NCBI RefSeq assembly: GCF_963259705.1
Contig: NC_081846.1
Coordinates: forward strand, 93,446,641-93,510,640
Direction: 5' to 3'
Length of the DNA stretch: 64,000 nt
Origin: Myotis daubentonii
Lineage: Eukaryota; Chordata; Mammalia; Chiroptera; Vespertilionidae
Shown here: one piece after another, positions 44,352 to 55,976 of the stretch
Numbering within the stretch: the stretch's first letter is position 1
Layout: the number at the start of each line of letters is the position of its first letter
Notes under the pieces: generated by a model
What the model was told of the DNA's origin: nothing
The model's input: the letters and a program-made list of their open reading frames with translations, nothing else
Databases searched by the model: none
Program-made: the position numbers and the translations under genes

Positions 44352-46124
44352 GGAAGGCTGGATGAGTGGAAATTCTACAATGAGAAGGAAAGAGAAAAGC
44401 ACACTGAGACTCAGAGGAGGTACAGAAGTAAAGTGCAGAGTTATGGAGGCACACTTGGAAATGGCTGGCAACTGAGGACTCGGTTGTCTTTTTCAATCAG
44501 GAGGGAGTCTCAAGCTCTGAACTCCAGTTCTGGGCCAGGCTCTGGGGACCCAGACTCATATGGGGAGAAACTGACTGTCTGGCATCGGGCAGAACTCGAG
44601 GGTGGCTTTCTCTCAGAGGTGCTTGCAGCGATTACCGGGACACTGAGACACAGGACCTTTTAGGGTAGGACTGAGGATCAGCCATAGCTGTTTGCTCCAC
44701 CCTGTTGATTCCCTGAGACCCTGCTCCACCCAAGTTGTGTACAGAGGCTTTTGCATATGAAAGGCCTGGCCCTTTGCAATCTAAAATTACCTAACAAACG
44801 GCAGCTGGGTCAGAGAGACCCAGAACTTCCAAAAGAAGGCCCAAGGCCCCACAATAGCTTGCACTGCTTCACATCTGGGCCTCATTTTGGCACCTCCAAA
44901 CCCCAAACAAAGAAGAGGAATCTACATATCTCTCCATAGCTCCTGCTCGGTAGCCTCAGGAAGAGGCTAAATTAGCACCTCCTTAGAGATCCAAGAGCCA
45001 GTGTACCCAGTGGTCAGAGTGGGACCATCCAGATTACAAGTCCTCAGATCTATAAGGGACACTCTTAGGGGCAGACTCAGTGAGCACCAAAGCCCCACTG
45101 AAGCAAGTCTTGCTCCAGAAGGGTGTCTCCAGCACAGAAGTTCTCCCACCATAGACACAGCTGATTACCATAGCCAATTGGCCTTGAAGTCAAATACTCC
45201 CACTGATACCTAAAACAATCAAGGCTTAACTGCAACAAGACTGTGCACAGAGCCCACAAAGGAGTGCACCAAGAGTGTCCACCTCAGGTAATTGGGGAGG
45301 TTGAGCCACTGGGCCCTATAGGACACCTAGCACAGAAAGCCACTCTATCAACACGGGGAAGCAGCCAAAATGCGGAAACAAAGAAACAGGTCACAAATGA
45401 CAGAAATGGAGGAAAGCAAACTACTGGATATAGAGTTCAAAACCACACTCTTAAGGTTTTTCAAGAATTTTCTAGAAACCGCCGATAAACTTAATGAGAT
45501 AATCTTAAAAGCAGCAAGAGAAAAACAGTTAGTTACCTACAAGGGGGCACCCATAAGATTGTCAGCTGATTTCTCAACAGAAACTATGCATGCCAGGAGA
45601 GAGTGTCAAGAAATATTCAAAGTGATGAATAGCAAGAACCTACAACCAAGAATACCCTACCCAGCAAAGCTATAATTTAGAATTGAATGTCAGATAAAGA
45701 GCTTCACAGATAAGAAAAAGCTAAAGGAGTTCATCACCACCAAACAAGTATTATATGAAATGCTGAAAGGTATCCTTTAAGAAGAGGAGGAAGAAGAAAA
45801 AGGTACAGATACAAATTATGAACAACAAATACACATCTATCAACAAGTGAATCTAAAAATCAAGTGAATAAATAATCTGTGAACAGAATAAACTGGTGAA
45901 TATAATAGAATCAGGGGCATAGAAAGGGAGTGGACTGACTATTTTGGGGGGAGGAAAGGGGTGTAGGGAGTGCGGAAAGAGACTGAACAAAAATCATACA
46001 CCTATGGATGAGGACAGTGGGGAGGGTAACAGCAGAGGGTGGGGTAGGAACCGGGTGGAGGGGAGCTATGGGGGGAAAATGAGGAACAACTGTAATAATC
46101 TGAACAATAAAGATTTAATTAAAA
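44352..46124 (+). mobile_element. half-L1 (HAL1-like) element, ORF1-only
   Basis: A perfect 15-bp duplication AAAAGAACATGTTGG (44337-44351, 46125-46139) defines the unit. It has an L1-like 5' region, an ORF1-related segment (open 45370-45675, including TYKGAPIRLSADFST) and a G-rich 3' UTR with AATAAAGATTT before the poly(A). ORF2 is entirely absent between ORF1 and the 3' UTR, the defining trait of HAL1 elements, which must borrow L1 reverse transcriptase. ORF1 itself seems internally deleted. Confidence 0.85.
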
Positions 46125-46747
46125 AAAAGAACATGTTGGATGTATCACATTTCCTGATTTAGAAGTTGCTGCAAAATGATAATAATCAATATTGTTTTAC
46201 TCACATATAAAGAAATGGAATAGAATTGAGTGTCTACAAATAGACCTTTTTTCTTATAGTCAATTAATTTTTGACAAGGGTGCTGTAAGAATTGAATGGA
46301 GAAAATTGTTTTCTTAGAAAATGATGCTGGGAAACTGCAATAACATTGGACTGCTGCCTCACACCATATACAAAAATTAACTCAAAATGGATCAAAGACC
46401 TGAATATAAGAGATAATACTATAAACTCTTATAGATATGTCATCAAAGTACAATAAAATATAGATACATTGGACTTCAAAATTAAAAACTATTGTGCATC
46501 AAAAACCACTATAAATTCAAAAGAAAAAGAAACAGAATGAGAGAAAATATTTGCAAATCAGACATCTGATTAGGGTCTACTATCCAGAATATATAATGAA
46601 CTCTTACAACTTTTGGTAAAAAGAATAACAGCCATCCAAAGATGTCCAAGTTCTAACCTTGGAAACTGTAAATCCAGTGGTGGGCAAAAGTAGGTTAAAA
46701 TTGTGAGTATGCAAAATACAGTTTATTCCTGCATTATTATTTATTAA

Positions 46748-48332
46748 CTAGAGGCCCAGTGCACAAATATTTGTGCACTGGTGGTGGGGGGGTGTCCCTC
46801 AGCCCCACTTGTGCCCTCTCACAGTCTGGGACCCCTCTGGAGATAACGACTTGCTGTCTTAGGCCCGCTCCCGGGTGGCAGAGGGCAGACCCAATCCCTA
46901 GGTGCAGCCCCTGGTTGGGCTCAGAGCAGGGCCGACTGGGGAATTGGGGCACTGCCCCCTGTCATGCACAGAGCAGGGCGGATCGGGAGGTTGCAATGCC
47001 ACCCCCAATAACGCTCAGGGTAGGGCCGATTGGGGGGTTGGGGCGCCGCCCCCTGTCACACTCAAGGCAGGGTCAATGGGAAGGTTGCGGCGCCACCCCC
47101 TGTCATGCACAGAGAATGGCAGATCAGGGGGTTGGGGTGCTGCCACCTATTAGGCACAGAGCAGGGCAGATCAGGGGGTTGGGGAGCTCCCCCCTATTAG
47201 GCATAGAGCAGGGCCGATCAGGGGGTTGGGGAGCTCCCCCCGGTAACACTCAGGGCAGGGCCGATGGGGAGGTTGCGACTCCACCCCATCACACACAGAT
47301 CAGAGCCCATGGGTGGGTTGGGGCTCCACACCCTGTCACACACAGAGCGGGGCCGATCAGGGGGTTGGGGTACCACCCCTGTCACTAACAGAGCAGGGTG
47401 GATAGGGAGGGTGTGGCCCCACCCCCTGTCACACACAGAGCTGCAGGGCGATCAGGGGTTTGGGCACTTCCCCCTGTCACGCTGTTCCAGGGGCCAGGAG
47501 GCCTCGCAGCTCCGCTGATGCCAGTGCTGGGAGGCCTCGTGGTTCCACTTGACACTGGGGCAGTGAGTCCTTGCTGCTCAGCTGATCCTGGTGCCAGGCG
47601 GCCTCGCGGCTCCACTGATCCCGGATTTGGGAGGCATATTACCCTTTTACTATATAGGATAGATGCCTGGTGCACGGGTGGGGGCCGGCTGGTTTGCCCT
47701 GAAGGGTGTCCTGGATCAGGGTGGGGGTCCCGCTTGAGTGCCTAGCCAGACTGGATGAGGGGATGATGGCTGTTTGCAGCTGGTCACACCCCCTTCAGGG
47801 TGGGGGTCCCCACTGGGGTGCTTGGCCAGTCTGGGTGAGGGGCTGAGGGCTGTTTTCAGCCTGGTGGGTGACTGAAGCTCCCAACCTCTCCTTTTTTTCT
47901 TTTTTCTTTTTATTCTGGGATTTATTTACCTTCTATGGCTGTCACTGGAGCTGAGAGCCAGCTTTAGCTTAGAAGCTCGGCTCCAGCTCTGAGGCCTCGG
48001 TTGCTGACAGCAGTTATCTGGGTTTGTTTGGGTTCTATAATTGAAACTCTGTTGCATCTCCATCTCAGCCAGCTGGCTGAAAGCATGGGGTTTGTTTAGC
48101 TTCTATATTTGCAACATAGTTGCTTAAAGTGCAAGCTCAGGGCCCAGCAGCGGCAGGTGGGGAACCTTGGCTTCCTCCTTCACTGGAGCAAGCAAGCCTC
48201 CTGTTCACTTCAGCTGCCTGGCTTCCGGCCGCCATCTTGGTTGGCAGTTGATTTGCATATCACCCTGATTAGCCAATGGGAAGCGTGTCAGAAGTACGGT
48301 TAATTGCCATGTTTGTCTATTATTAGATAGGA
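46748..48332 (-). mobile_element. composite Helitron (two units end to end)
   Basis: It begins CTAGAGGCCCAGTGCACAAA after A46747 and ends TATTAGATAGGA before T48333. The internal junction of the two units is at 47659/47660 (CTTTTACTATATAGGA then TAGATGCCTGGTGCACGGG). The unit at the right has an exact YY1 motif on the minus strand (48228-48239) and octamer ATGCAAAT in GATATGCAAATC. Confidence 0.92.
46920..47500 (+). repeat. ~55-60-bp minisatellite in Helitron
   Basis: About ten units with GGGGGTTGGGGCGCCGCCCC and CACACAGAGCAGGGCCGATC text, homologous to the array at 22990-23530. The frames across it are not genes. Confidence 0.9.
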
Positions 48333-48560
48333 TGATTGTATTATTTCTTTGAATTACATCTGCAAACCTACTTTGACCACCCCAATATACTACCTTATAT
48401 GGCAAATGATACTTTGTGAAGTGATTAAGCTAAGGACCTTGAGGAGGGGAGATCACCCTGGACTATCTCAGTAGGTCCAATGTAATTACGAGGGTCCTTA
48501 TGTAAGGAAGGCAATAAGGGCAGAGCTAGACATATGGCCATAAAAGAAGAGATCAGAGTT

Positions 48561-49049
48561 AATAAATAAACTGCCTCATAGGGCAATAGGACAAAATGAA
48601 GGATTTCATGTGGCATGTTTAGCAGAGTAACTAAGCTATTGTTACTGTAATTATAATCTAATCCCTGGAATTTGGTTAATATGACTTTCTCTGAGATGAC
48701 CAATCAAATTCCCAAGCCTATACCATAGAGGAGAAGAACTGGATTCAGGAAAACTTTCCAGGGGTAAACTATTCTGTCTGAATCTCATAGGATTTTATAA
48801 AACAAAATAATTTCATAAAATAAAGAAAGGATGAGGCAAAGAAATCCAAACACATTGCTAGCTGCTGTCAAGTAAGATTAAACTTCAATCATACAATACA
48901 GAACAAGCCACAGATAGAACAAACACACCCAACTGTCACTGCCATTTCATAAAAGAAAGGACATTTCAACATTAAAATGTAATAAAATTAATCTTGGAAT
49001 AAATAATGGCTTTTTGAATAAATTTAGCTTGTTAAAAAGTTTACCAAAT
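48561..49049. other. intergenic, no gene recognised
   Basis: Unique AT-rich DNA. Confidence 0.5.
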
Positions 49050-49346
49050 TTAGTTTGGTTTTTCAATTCGTTGCAGATCAGTAAAAAATATCTTTGTTTG
49101 TTTTTTGGTGCCAACAACTGCACCAGCACTTTGTAAAGATTGATAGAGATCATGTTGGAGAGTCTGTTGACAAACTAGTTGATGTTGCTGATAGACACTC
49201 CATATTTGCTCCTCAATTAATATGCACATTTGCACTAAACGGTCTACAGTGCCCTGGACGTCCTCCATGTGTGAGCAAATATCCACACATGATGTTACTC
49301 TGTCAGACTGCAGAAAGCTATCATCAAGCAGGGACAGAAAAGAAGT
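49050..49346 (-). pseudogene. unrecognised coding-like segment
   Basis: One minus-strand frame is open for about 98 codons and reads like real protein: SLLDDSFLQSDRVTSCVDIC, then HMEDVQGTVDRLVQMC, then EEQIWSVYQQHQLVCQQTLQ, ending in a lysine-rich tail. A stop lies directly upstream and no start or splice site is convincing; the A-rich text after GAVVGTKK could be an old poly(A). It may be a pseudogene fragment or an isolated exon. I do not recognise the family. Composition suggests a helical, possibly coiled-coil, segment. Confidence 0.4.
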
Positions 49347-49384
49347 TCACAACAAGAATCTGTGTTTTTTAGTATGTTATTATG

Positions 49385-49610
49385 CTCTAGATGCTGTCTT
49401 AGGGTTTTATTTATGTTATTTCACTAAAGTGCCACAGTATTCTCTTTAGAGAATAGTAGGGAAAGCTATTATTTAGTAGATAAGAGTATTCTCATTTACA
49501 GACATGGTATCTAAGGCATACAGAGGTCAAGTGTAATAATCCAATAAGTAATGGAGCTAGAATTTCATCCCAGGTTGTCTTACTCCATGACTCAGCTCAG
49601 CTGGTCACAG
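49385..49610 (+). repeat. MIR fragment
   Basis: ATTCTCATTTACAGACATGG, CATACAGAGGTCAAGTGTAA and AATGGAGCTAGAATTTCATC follow the MIR core order. Confidence 0.65.
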
Positions 49611-49774
49611 GTCATCTCTTTATCCACAGAACTTGTTATGTAAAGAAGATGGACACATACACAGATTCTTTCAACAAAATAATATATATCATTTTAAGAC
49701 CTAGCCAAGCATAAATTACTTAGAAATACAGAGAATTCATCATTGACCCATTCTGGGTTCAGAAAGTGCTTTTT

Positions 49775-49979
49775 AAAAAATCCTCACCAGAAGATATGTT
49801 TTTATCAAGTTTTAGAGAGGGAGCAGGGAGAGAGAGAAATCAATGTGAGAGAGAAACACTGATTGATTGCTTCCCATATGCAACCCCAACCAGGCTGTGT
49901 CTTTCCTGATTGGGAATCAAACCAGCACCTTTTTGGTGTCCTGGGACGATGCTCCTACCACTGAGCCACTGGCCAGGCC
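49775..49979 (-). mobile_element. older Ves-type SINE
   Basis: TTTTAGAGAGGGAGCAGGGA at the left and ACCACTGAGCCACTGGCCAG at the right mark a reverse-oriented SINE. A possible duplication is CAGAAAGTGCTTTT / CAGAACGGGCTTTT. Confidence 0.85.
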
Positions 49980-49994
49980 CAGAACGGGCTTTTC

Positions 49995-51064
49995 TTAGGA
50001 GATGATGCTTATGTTTATGAACAATAGAGAAGGTAAGAAGGACGTTCCTAAGAGTAAATAGCACCAGCAAAGGCATGGATGAACAAAAAGAATGCAGAAA
50101 TTATGCGGCCTGTGAAGAGTTCCATGTAGTTCAAGATGAACAAGTATCAACAACTTGAAGGAAGTTTTTAAAAAATAAAGTTAATGTTCAGATGGAAGTT
50201 TACAATTATAAGGGAATTGGGGGATAGAGCACTTTGCTCCTTCCATTCTTTTCTGCAGGGAATATCTGTAAGCGATAGGATGGCTTTAAATGACCAGGCA
50301 CCTACATCATAGCTTTTCTTTCCTTCTTTTATGCTTGGCTCATTAAGCCAATCTTTTCACAAATCTAATACCAGATTAAAAAATGCCTATTTATGAAAAA
50401 GGTGAAGAATACATACTCCTGGAGTATTTATATTGAGCATTTTTACAGTGGGCTATAGAACTTCTTGGTGTACCATTGTTTCTTATCTTAAGCATTAAAG
50501 CATGAGACAATGGCACTGGGAACGATGGGCTAAGCAATGACTTAGCACAAAGGGCTGGATTCTCTCCTGACATGAGACCATTTCCACCCGATGGCATACC
50601 AATGGATTTGTTTACAATGCAGAGTTAGGAAGCATTTTGGAATTATTAAGATGGTTCTTTTGAAGATATATTAAAATTGAAACACAAAATCAGCCTTTAT
50701 GGAGATTATTAATTTACTTTTATGGCATATAGGAGACCATATGGTCAATAACATTTCTTAAAATAGTACTAGCGAGTAGGCCTATATTTTAATTTAAAGG
50801 CACAGTTATAAAAGAATAAGGGCCTGGTTTGTTATACCCACCCAGGAAATAATTCAATAGAGCAAAAGAGAACTAATTTATGCATGGCCTGTATGCCATG
50901 TGGAGGAACACACAGATGGCTGGGAATCATTGGTGGATTTTTAAGAATGAAATCTCAAATGTTCAGGTATAACATATAGTATTTCCACATGAAAGTGTGG
51001 TGGATGTATTAATGAATGAAAGCCAGGAGGAGAGCAACTGGAAGGCTATTGTAATCATTAGCTG
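49995..51064. other. intergenic, no gene recognised
   Basis: Unique sequence; no credible exon or repeat ends. Confidence 0.5.
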
Positions 51065-51200
51065 GAGAAAGAGCATGGGGAAGTCTGGTAGGTCAAGGTT
51101 TAAATCCTACTTTTAAAACCAAGGATCTACTACTGGTTGTTAACTCCTTGAAAGTTACTTCAGTCTTTTCTAAGTAAATTTCAGGTTCCTCCACTGTATG
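51065..51200 (-). repeat. possible MIR fragment
   Basis: TCCTTGAAAGTTACTTCAGTC with CAGGTTCCTCCACTGTATGG resembles reverse MIR text; diverged. Confidence 0.4.
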
Positions 51201-51329
51201 GAGGAATACCAGAGGATCTGACCTCTAGGTTTATTGTGGGATTTAAGACATTATTTGTGTAGAGTGCCCCACAGAGCACCTGACTTACTAAATAAACAAC
51301 ATTATGATAGCATGTGATTTTTAGGTTCT

Positions 51330-51722
51330 CACCACCAGGGGGCAGATGCTCAAGGCAGGAGCTGCTGAGCTGTGGTGATGTGGCAGTGGCAGTTCTCTGG
51401 TGAAGCACCCAGCAACCCAAGAGGAGTGAGCCAGATTCTGGGGTGCATGACCCGAGAACCACCCTCTCGCAATCTGGGATCCCTGGGGGATGTCAGAGAC
51501 CGGGTTTCGGTCTGATCACCACAGGCCAGGCCAAGGGACCGCACCTGCTGGAGAGACCTGCTCACTCCGCAGATGCTTTCAAGCCCCAGGTGCACTGTTT
51601 GGCTCCAGGGTGTGTCCAGCCCATCTCGCCAAGCCTGCCCCCCTCCCCACCCCCCACAGCCACCTTCCACCTTCTAATTAATATCCTTTCAATGTCCATG
51701 AGTCCGTGTACCAGGGCACTAG
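51330..51722 (+). mobile_element. degenerate Helitron, 5'-truncated
   Basis: CACCACCAGGGGGCAGATGC at the left matches the internal block of the Helitrons at 29939, 34758 and 56247. GTACCAGGGCACTAG at the right is the Helitron 3' end. No 5' terminus is visible. It contains an exact CTCF-core match, CCACCAGGGGGCAG, at 51332-51345. Confidence 0.75.
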
Positions 51723-51740
51723 TTAAAAATAAGAGAACAG

Positions 51741-51973
51741 CCCAGCTGGCGTGGCTCAGTGGTTGAGCATGGACCTATGAACCAGGAGGTCATGATCTGA
51801 TTCTTAGTCAGGGCATATGCCCAGGTAGCAAGCTTGATCCCCAGTGTGGGGTGTGCAGAAGGCAGCCAATCAATGATTCTCCCTCACCACTGCTGTCTCT
51901 ATCTCTCTCCCTCTCCCTTCAACTCTGAAATCAACAAAAATATATATAAGAAGAGATTTAAAAAGAAAAAAAG
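51741..51973 (+). mobile_element. Ves-type SINE
   Basis: CCCAGCTGGCGTGGCTCAGT start, box A TGGCTCAGTGG, GTGTGCAGAAGGCAGCCAAT body, A-rich tail. An 11-bp duplication TAAGAGAACAG flanks it (51730-51740, 51974-51984). Confidence 0.93.
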
Positions 51974-51984
51974 TAAGAGAACAG

Positions 51985-52085
51985 AGGCTCAGGAAAGTTA
52001 AGAGTCTTGCCCAAGTTCATAAGCCAGTGTCAGAGGAGGAAACACAAAGCAGGTGGCCCAGTCCTGGAGCCTGCACACCGCTCCC
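51985..52085 (+). repeat. MIR fragment split from 51723-51740 by the SINE
   Basis: AGAGGCTCAGGAAAGTTAAG and CTTGCCCAAGTTCATAAGCC are MIR core words. Confidence 0.7.
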
Positions 52086-53355
52086 CCCTACACCCCCATG
52101 TCACCTGTCGATGTGGTCATGTACACAAATCAGATAGCATACATGGAAGCGCCTATCCCTTTCATTACTCTTTTGTCAGTTATGCAGTGATTAACTACCA
52201 GTGTCTTTGGTGGAGCTGTTTTTGTTTTACTCAAACATAGTTGATGCTTAAAAACATTAACTTGGATTAAATAGTTCCTAGCAGCTTAGTGATTATACAC
52301 GATGGCACAGAAAGAGGATTCTGTTCTGTTATTCAATAAAAAAGTATTTGCTGAGCATGATTATACTTAAGATGCTTATTACATGTCAGAGTGGGGATGT
52401 TAAACAGACAGTTGGAAAAGCGAGTTAAGGAGGTAAACTGTGTCAAAATTAAAGCCACTAATTCTGGATTTTGGAGTAGAGGAAACCTTAGCCTTAGTTT
52501 TAACAGGCTCACAAACAAGTAAGAATTTGAGTTCAAACTGGTGGTTTTAGCTGATCGTTATGGGAGATGGGTGTGTGGTGTTTGTTTGGGGCTGGCTCAT
52601 GGAGTTAGTGAAACAGTGAATGTAGCCTTTCTCCATTTGGAAAACAGAAACCACATGTAAAGGAAACATAATAAATAGAATAGTGAATATTTAACAACAT
52701 TTATGTAAAATACATTTTTTAAATAAAAAACATCAGATTAACTATACTCTTGCATTTAATAAATGTTTTGGGTTACTATCATTTTATCTTTTAAAGAAAT
52801 ATTCTTTTACAATTGACCAATTCTCTATGTTCACAAGTGAATTTTACATTTTGACTGCACATTTATTTTATTTCCTGGCATAATGAAATTCCACTGAGCA
52901 ACAACACCAGCTCTGAAAAATAATTTGGTTACTTTGAATCAGAAAATTCACATTAGACTGAAATGCAACAAATCACCCATTACTTTGTCTTTGAAAATAT
53001 AAAGAGAGTTTTCTGGTTTTACTGCATCTAGTGATCCTTAGGGTTCCATCCACATGGTGCTAAATTTCATTGCATTCCCTTCACAGCACAGTGTGTTAAA
53101 TGTGAAGAAGCGCCTTGGATTGCATGCTTTTGCTAAGATTCTCACTTAAATTGCTTTGGCACTAGGTGACCCCTAATAGTCCCGTTACTGCGAGGCATGT
53201 TTGTTTGACTTTGTTTATATAGTTGCCAGAAAACAAAAGCACCTCTGTGGTTCTAGGGCTGGGAATATAATGAAGTAGTCAAGATAGACTCTTAAATGTC
53301 CCAACAGTATGCACAGAGTATAGCTGTTACTCTTGATTTTAATGTTGTTATTTTT
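52086..53355. other. intergenic, no gene recognised
   Basis: Unique AT-rich DNA with no supported gene. Confidence 0.5.
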
Positions 53356-53562
53356 TAAAGATATTTTTATTGATTTCAGACAGGAAAGATAGGAAGAGAG
53401 AGAAGAAACGTCAATGATGAAAGAGAATCATGGATCTGCTGCCTCCTGCACATCTCACACTGGCGATTGAGCCCACAGCCCAGGCATGCGCTCTGACCGG
53501 AACTCTAACTGTGACCTCCAGGTTCCTAGGCCGATGCTAACTACTGAGCCAGCTGGCTGGGT
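53356..53562 (-). mobile_element. older Ves-type SINE
   Basis: AAAGATATTTTTATTGATTT at the left and CTACTGAGCCAGCTGGCTGG at the right define a reverse SINE. The target duplication is unclear. Confidence 0.85.
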
Positions 53563-55020
53563 AATGTCATTTTTGAAAAGCTTACAAAGAAGGAATGTGT
53601 AAAGAGAAGTAAATGCTAGCTTGACTTTGGGCTTTGAGGGAATTTTTGAAAGAATTTAAGCATAAAAACACGATCCTTTACTGTGGTGGACCTTTGCAGT
53701 AAGTATATACGAACAGAAACATTGCTGACAAGGAACCGAGCTAAGCGGATATTAAATCATCCAGATGAAAGCGTGCATGTTCCTGTGTTAGTTTGTTCTT
53801 TCTGTGTCTTTGATTCTAGAAAATATAAGTATAGCCCAATGTTCCCTTCTCTAGAGTGGCCAATTGTAACATGTGTTTCCTTTCTTTATTTTGGCCGGGA
53901 CTCCAATATCGAATAAGTTGTCTGTTTTCTTGTGTTCACAAAATTGGTGCTGCTTCTCCTCCCTAAAGAAGCGGGGCTTATCAGCCACACAGGCAGCCGC
54001 CTCTTCATGCGGTTCTGTGACCTGGAACTCTCCGGGGACCCTTTATTCATTGTATAGACAATGAATAGTAGGCATTGTTCTTTTACCAAATCCCAGAAAT
54101 GAGACTGGACATTAAATGCCTTCCTAAGCAGTTACTGTATGTGCTCTGCTCCATCTGGCTCATCTGATGGTAAAATTGAGATGTGACAACTTTGCTTTGT
54201 AGATTCTCTGGCATAATTGAATATGGAAAAAAGTGCTATGCAGCAATTCCCGACATACTATTGGCTTGTGAATTGAGAGTTGTTATTGAAAATAGTGATT
54301 TTTAGAAAGGCTTAGCCTGAGTGTATGTCCTAGTGATATATCTTACCTATAATTGTTGGTTTTAAGTAGTAATGAGAATATCTTTTAGAGAAAATTTTTG
54401 TTAACTATCATGTGAATATTAAAAAGCACATAATTAGATTACAAATAATGGAAACCTTGTTTCCTGTGCTTTGTTTGGCTTAATCTGCAAACAAGCAACA
54501 GAGCCCCTCCTTCCCTGTAATGCAGGGCTTCGCTTTTGTATGCACTGGCCCTTCTCCATGCCTACTTCTTAGCAGGCAGCAATAAGTCAATGTTGAAGTT
54601 GTATAAACTCAATAACAAGCTAATTTAGCATATTCATGTGTCATGAAAAACACTCTTAGTGATCACTTACATACTAAGCAAACCATTCATACAAAACTCC
54701 CACATGTACCCATTTACCATTTTCTGGGTTTCTACTGCTGGGGTCTTGTGAAATAAGGACTGCAGTGTTTTCATCCTCCGGGAACCCACAGTGACAACGC
54801 TATACATTATGACCAAACAGTATGAAGTGTCACCATAGATGTGCACAGACACTTCCTATGGTGTGCCAGGTGCGGGGAGGGGGCTGCCAGGCCCATTTCA
54901 ACCTGGAAACACACAGTTACAGAAATTTATTCTAGAGTTGGAGGCAATCTCAGAACTCATGATGCAAACTTTTAGTCTCTCTCCTCAGACAAGTAAATAA
55001 AACCATCTTTAAAATAAATC
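53563..55020. other. intergenic, no gene recognised
   Basis: Unique sequence. Small frames at 53683-54064 show no recognisable domain. Confidence 0.5.
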
Positions 55021-55540
55021 ACAAGTGGCTAAAAGGCCCCATGAGTCTGAAACAGCTGCTTCCTGGCCACGACACAGGGACACGGGCAGGCAACAGAGTA
55101 TCACGGCCTGGTCCACCTGTGACCACCCCTCAATGGTGGGGGTAGCTCTTTTGTCTAATATAGAAAACAAACACAGAGATTCGAGCAAAATGAAGAGGCA
55201 CAGAATTATTTCCCGACAAAAATAAATAAATATAACCCAGGAGGGGAAATATAATCAAATGGAGGTAAGTAATCTACCCGATGAAGACTTTAAGAGAATG
55301 GTCATAAACATGCTCACAGACCCAGGGAGGAATTTGATGAACAGAGCAAGAACTTCAAAAAAGAAATGGAGAAGTCCAAACAAAAATGATGGAGTTGAGG
55401 ATACAATGCATAAAGTAAAAAATACATTAGAAGAATTTAATAGTAGATCAGATAAGGCAATAGAAAACATCAATGATCTTAAAAACATGGCAGTGGAAAT
55501 TACTAAAGAAGAGCAGCAAAAAGGAAAAAATTAAAACCTT
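55021..55540 (+). mobile_element. L1/HAL1-type ORF1 fragment
   Basis: GATGAAGACTTTAAGAGAATGG, ATGGAGTTGAGGATACAATG and AACATCAATGATCTTAAAAAC match the ORF1 coiled-coil region of L1-type elements; the frame 55259-55534 is open. Both ends are truncated. Confidence 0.7.
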
Positions 55541-55765
55541 TTTAAATTTAAAAAAAATTTAAAGAAATTATTTTTTAATTAAAAAATTTAAAAAAAATCA
55601 AAGATAGGAGCATATATGGAGGCAGGCAGGATGGCTACAGCGTATCAGGAGCTGCATGCCCTTGCTCCCTGGGACTGGACCTACAGGTGAACTACTGTGC
55701 AATCAACTTGAAACCCTGAGAGAAGTACAGCTGACAGGAAACAGGAGACCTCAGAGGCACTAAAG
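55541..55765. other. AT-rich spacer, no gene
   Basis: Poly(A/T)-rich DNA, then unique sequence, possibly L1-derived. Confidence 0.4.
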
Positions 55766-55976
55766 CAGTGTTTCTCAACCTGTGGGTTGCGACCCCCATG
55801 GGGTCGAACAAATCTTTCACACGGGTCACCTAAGACCATCAGAAAACACATATACAATTACATATTGTTTTTGTGATTAATCACTATGCTTTAATTATGT
55901 TCAATGAAACATAACAATGAAATTGAGGGTCACCACAACATGAGGGTCGCGGCATTAGGAAGGTTGAGAACCACCT
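55766..55976 (+). mobile_element. hAT MITE, second family
   Basis: CAGTGTTTCTCAACCTGTGG at the left and GGAAGGTTGAGAACCACCT at the right are terminal inverted repeats. The flanks CACTAAAG (55758-55765) and CTCTAAAT (55977-55984) resemble a decayed 8-bp duplication. GTTGCGACCCC near the left and GAGGGTCGCGGC near the right extend the inverted similarity. It is distinct from the CAGTGATGG family. Confidence 0.82.

Larger units (their letters stand above)
42130..46615 (+). mobile_element. old L1 (ORF2 region), heavily decayed
   Basis: Diverged plus-strand ORF2 text from the endonuclease region (CACTCCACCCAACAGTAGAA-type words near 42360) through reverse transcriptase (GACCAGGAACAAGTCAAGGC near 43420) to the C-terminal part (ACTCAAAATGGATCAAAGAC near 46380). 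A SINE (43837) and a HAL1-like element (44352) are inserted. No intact frame. Confidence 0.8.
46675..48383 (+). mobile_element. DNA-transposon MITE, split by Helitron
   Basis: Left terminus CAGTGGTGGGCAAAAGTAGG (46675) and right terminus AACCTACTTTGACCACCCC (to 48383) are inverted repeats. Without the Helitron the element is only about 124 bp long. The target duplication is not clear. It sits inside the older repeat. Confidence 0.6.
46630..48560 (+). repeat. ancient LTR-like repeat, split by later insertions
   Basis: AAAGATGTCCAAGTTCTAAC on the left (to about 46674) and TACCTTATATGGCAAATGAT, GTGATTAAGCTAAGGACC, TGTAATTACGAGGGTCCTTA on the right (48384-48560) are consecutive blocks of an old mammalian dispersed repeat. 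A MITE and then a Helitron separate them. Family name uncertain. Confidence 0.5.

Noticed and set aside
46759..47745. Plus-strand frames up to 209 codons
   Set aside because: Same minisatellite family in the composite Helitron; no domain, no start context, and homologous arrays are frame-inconsistent.
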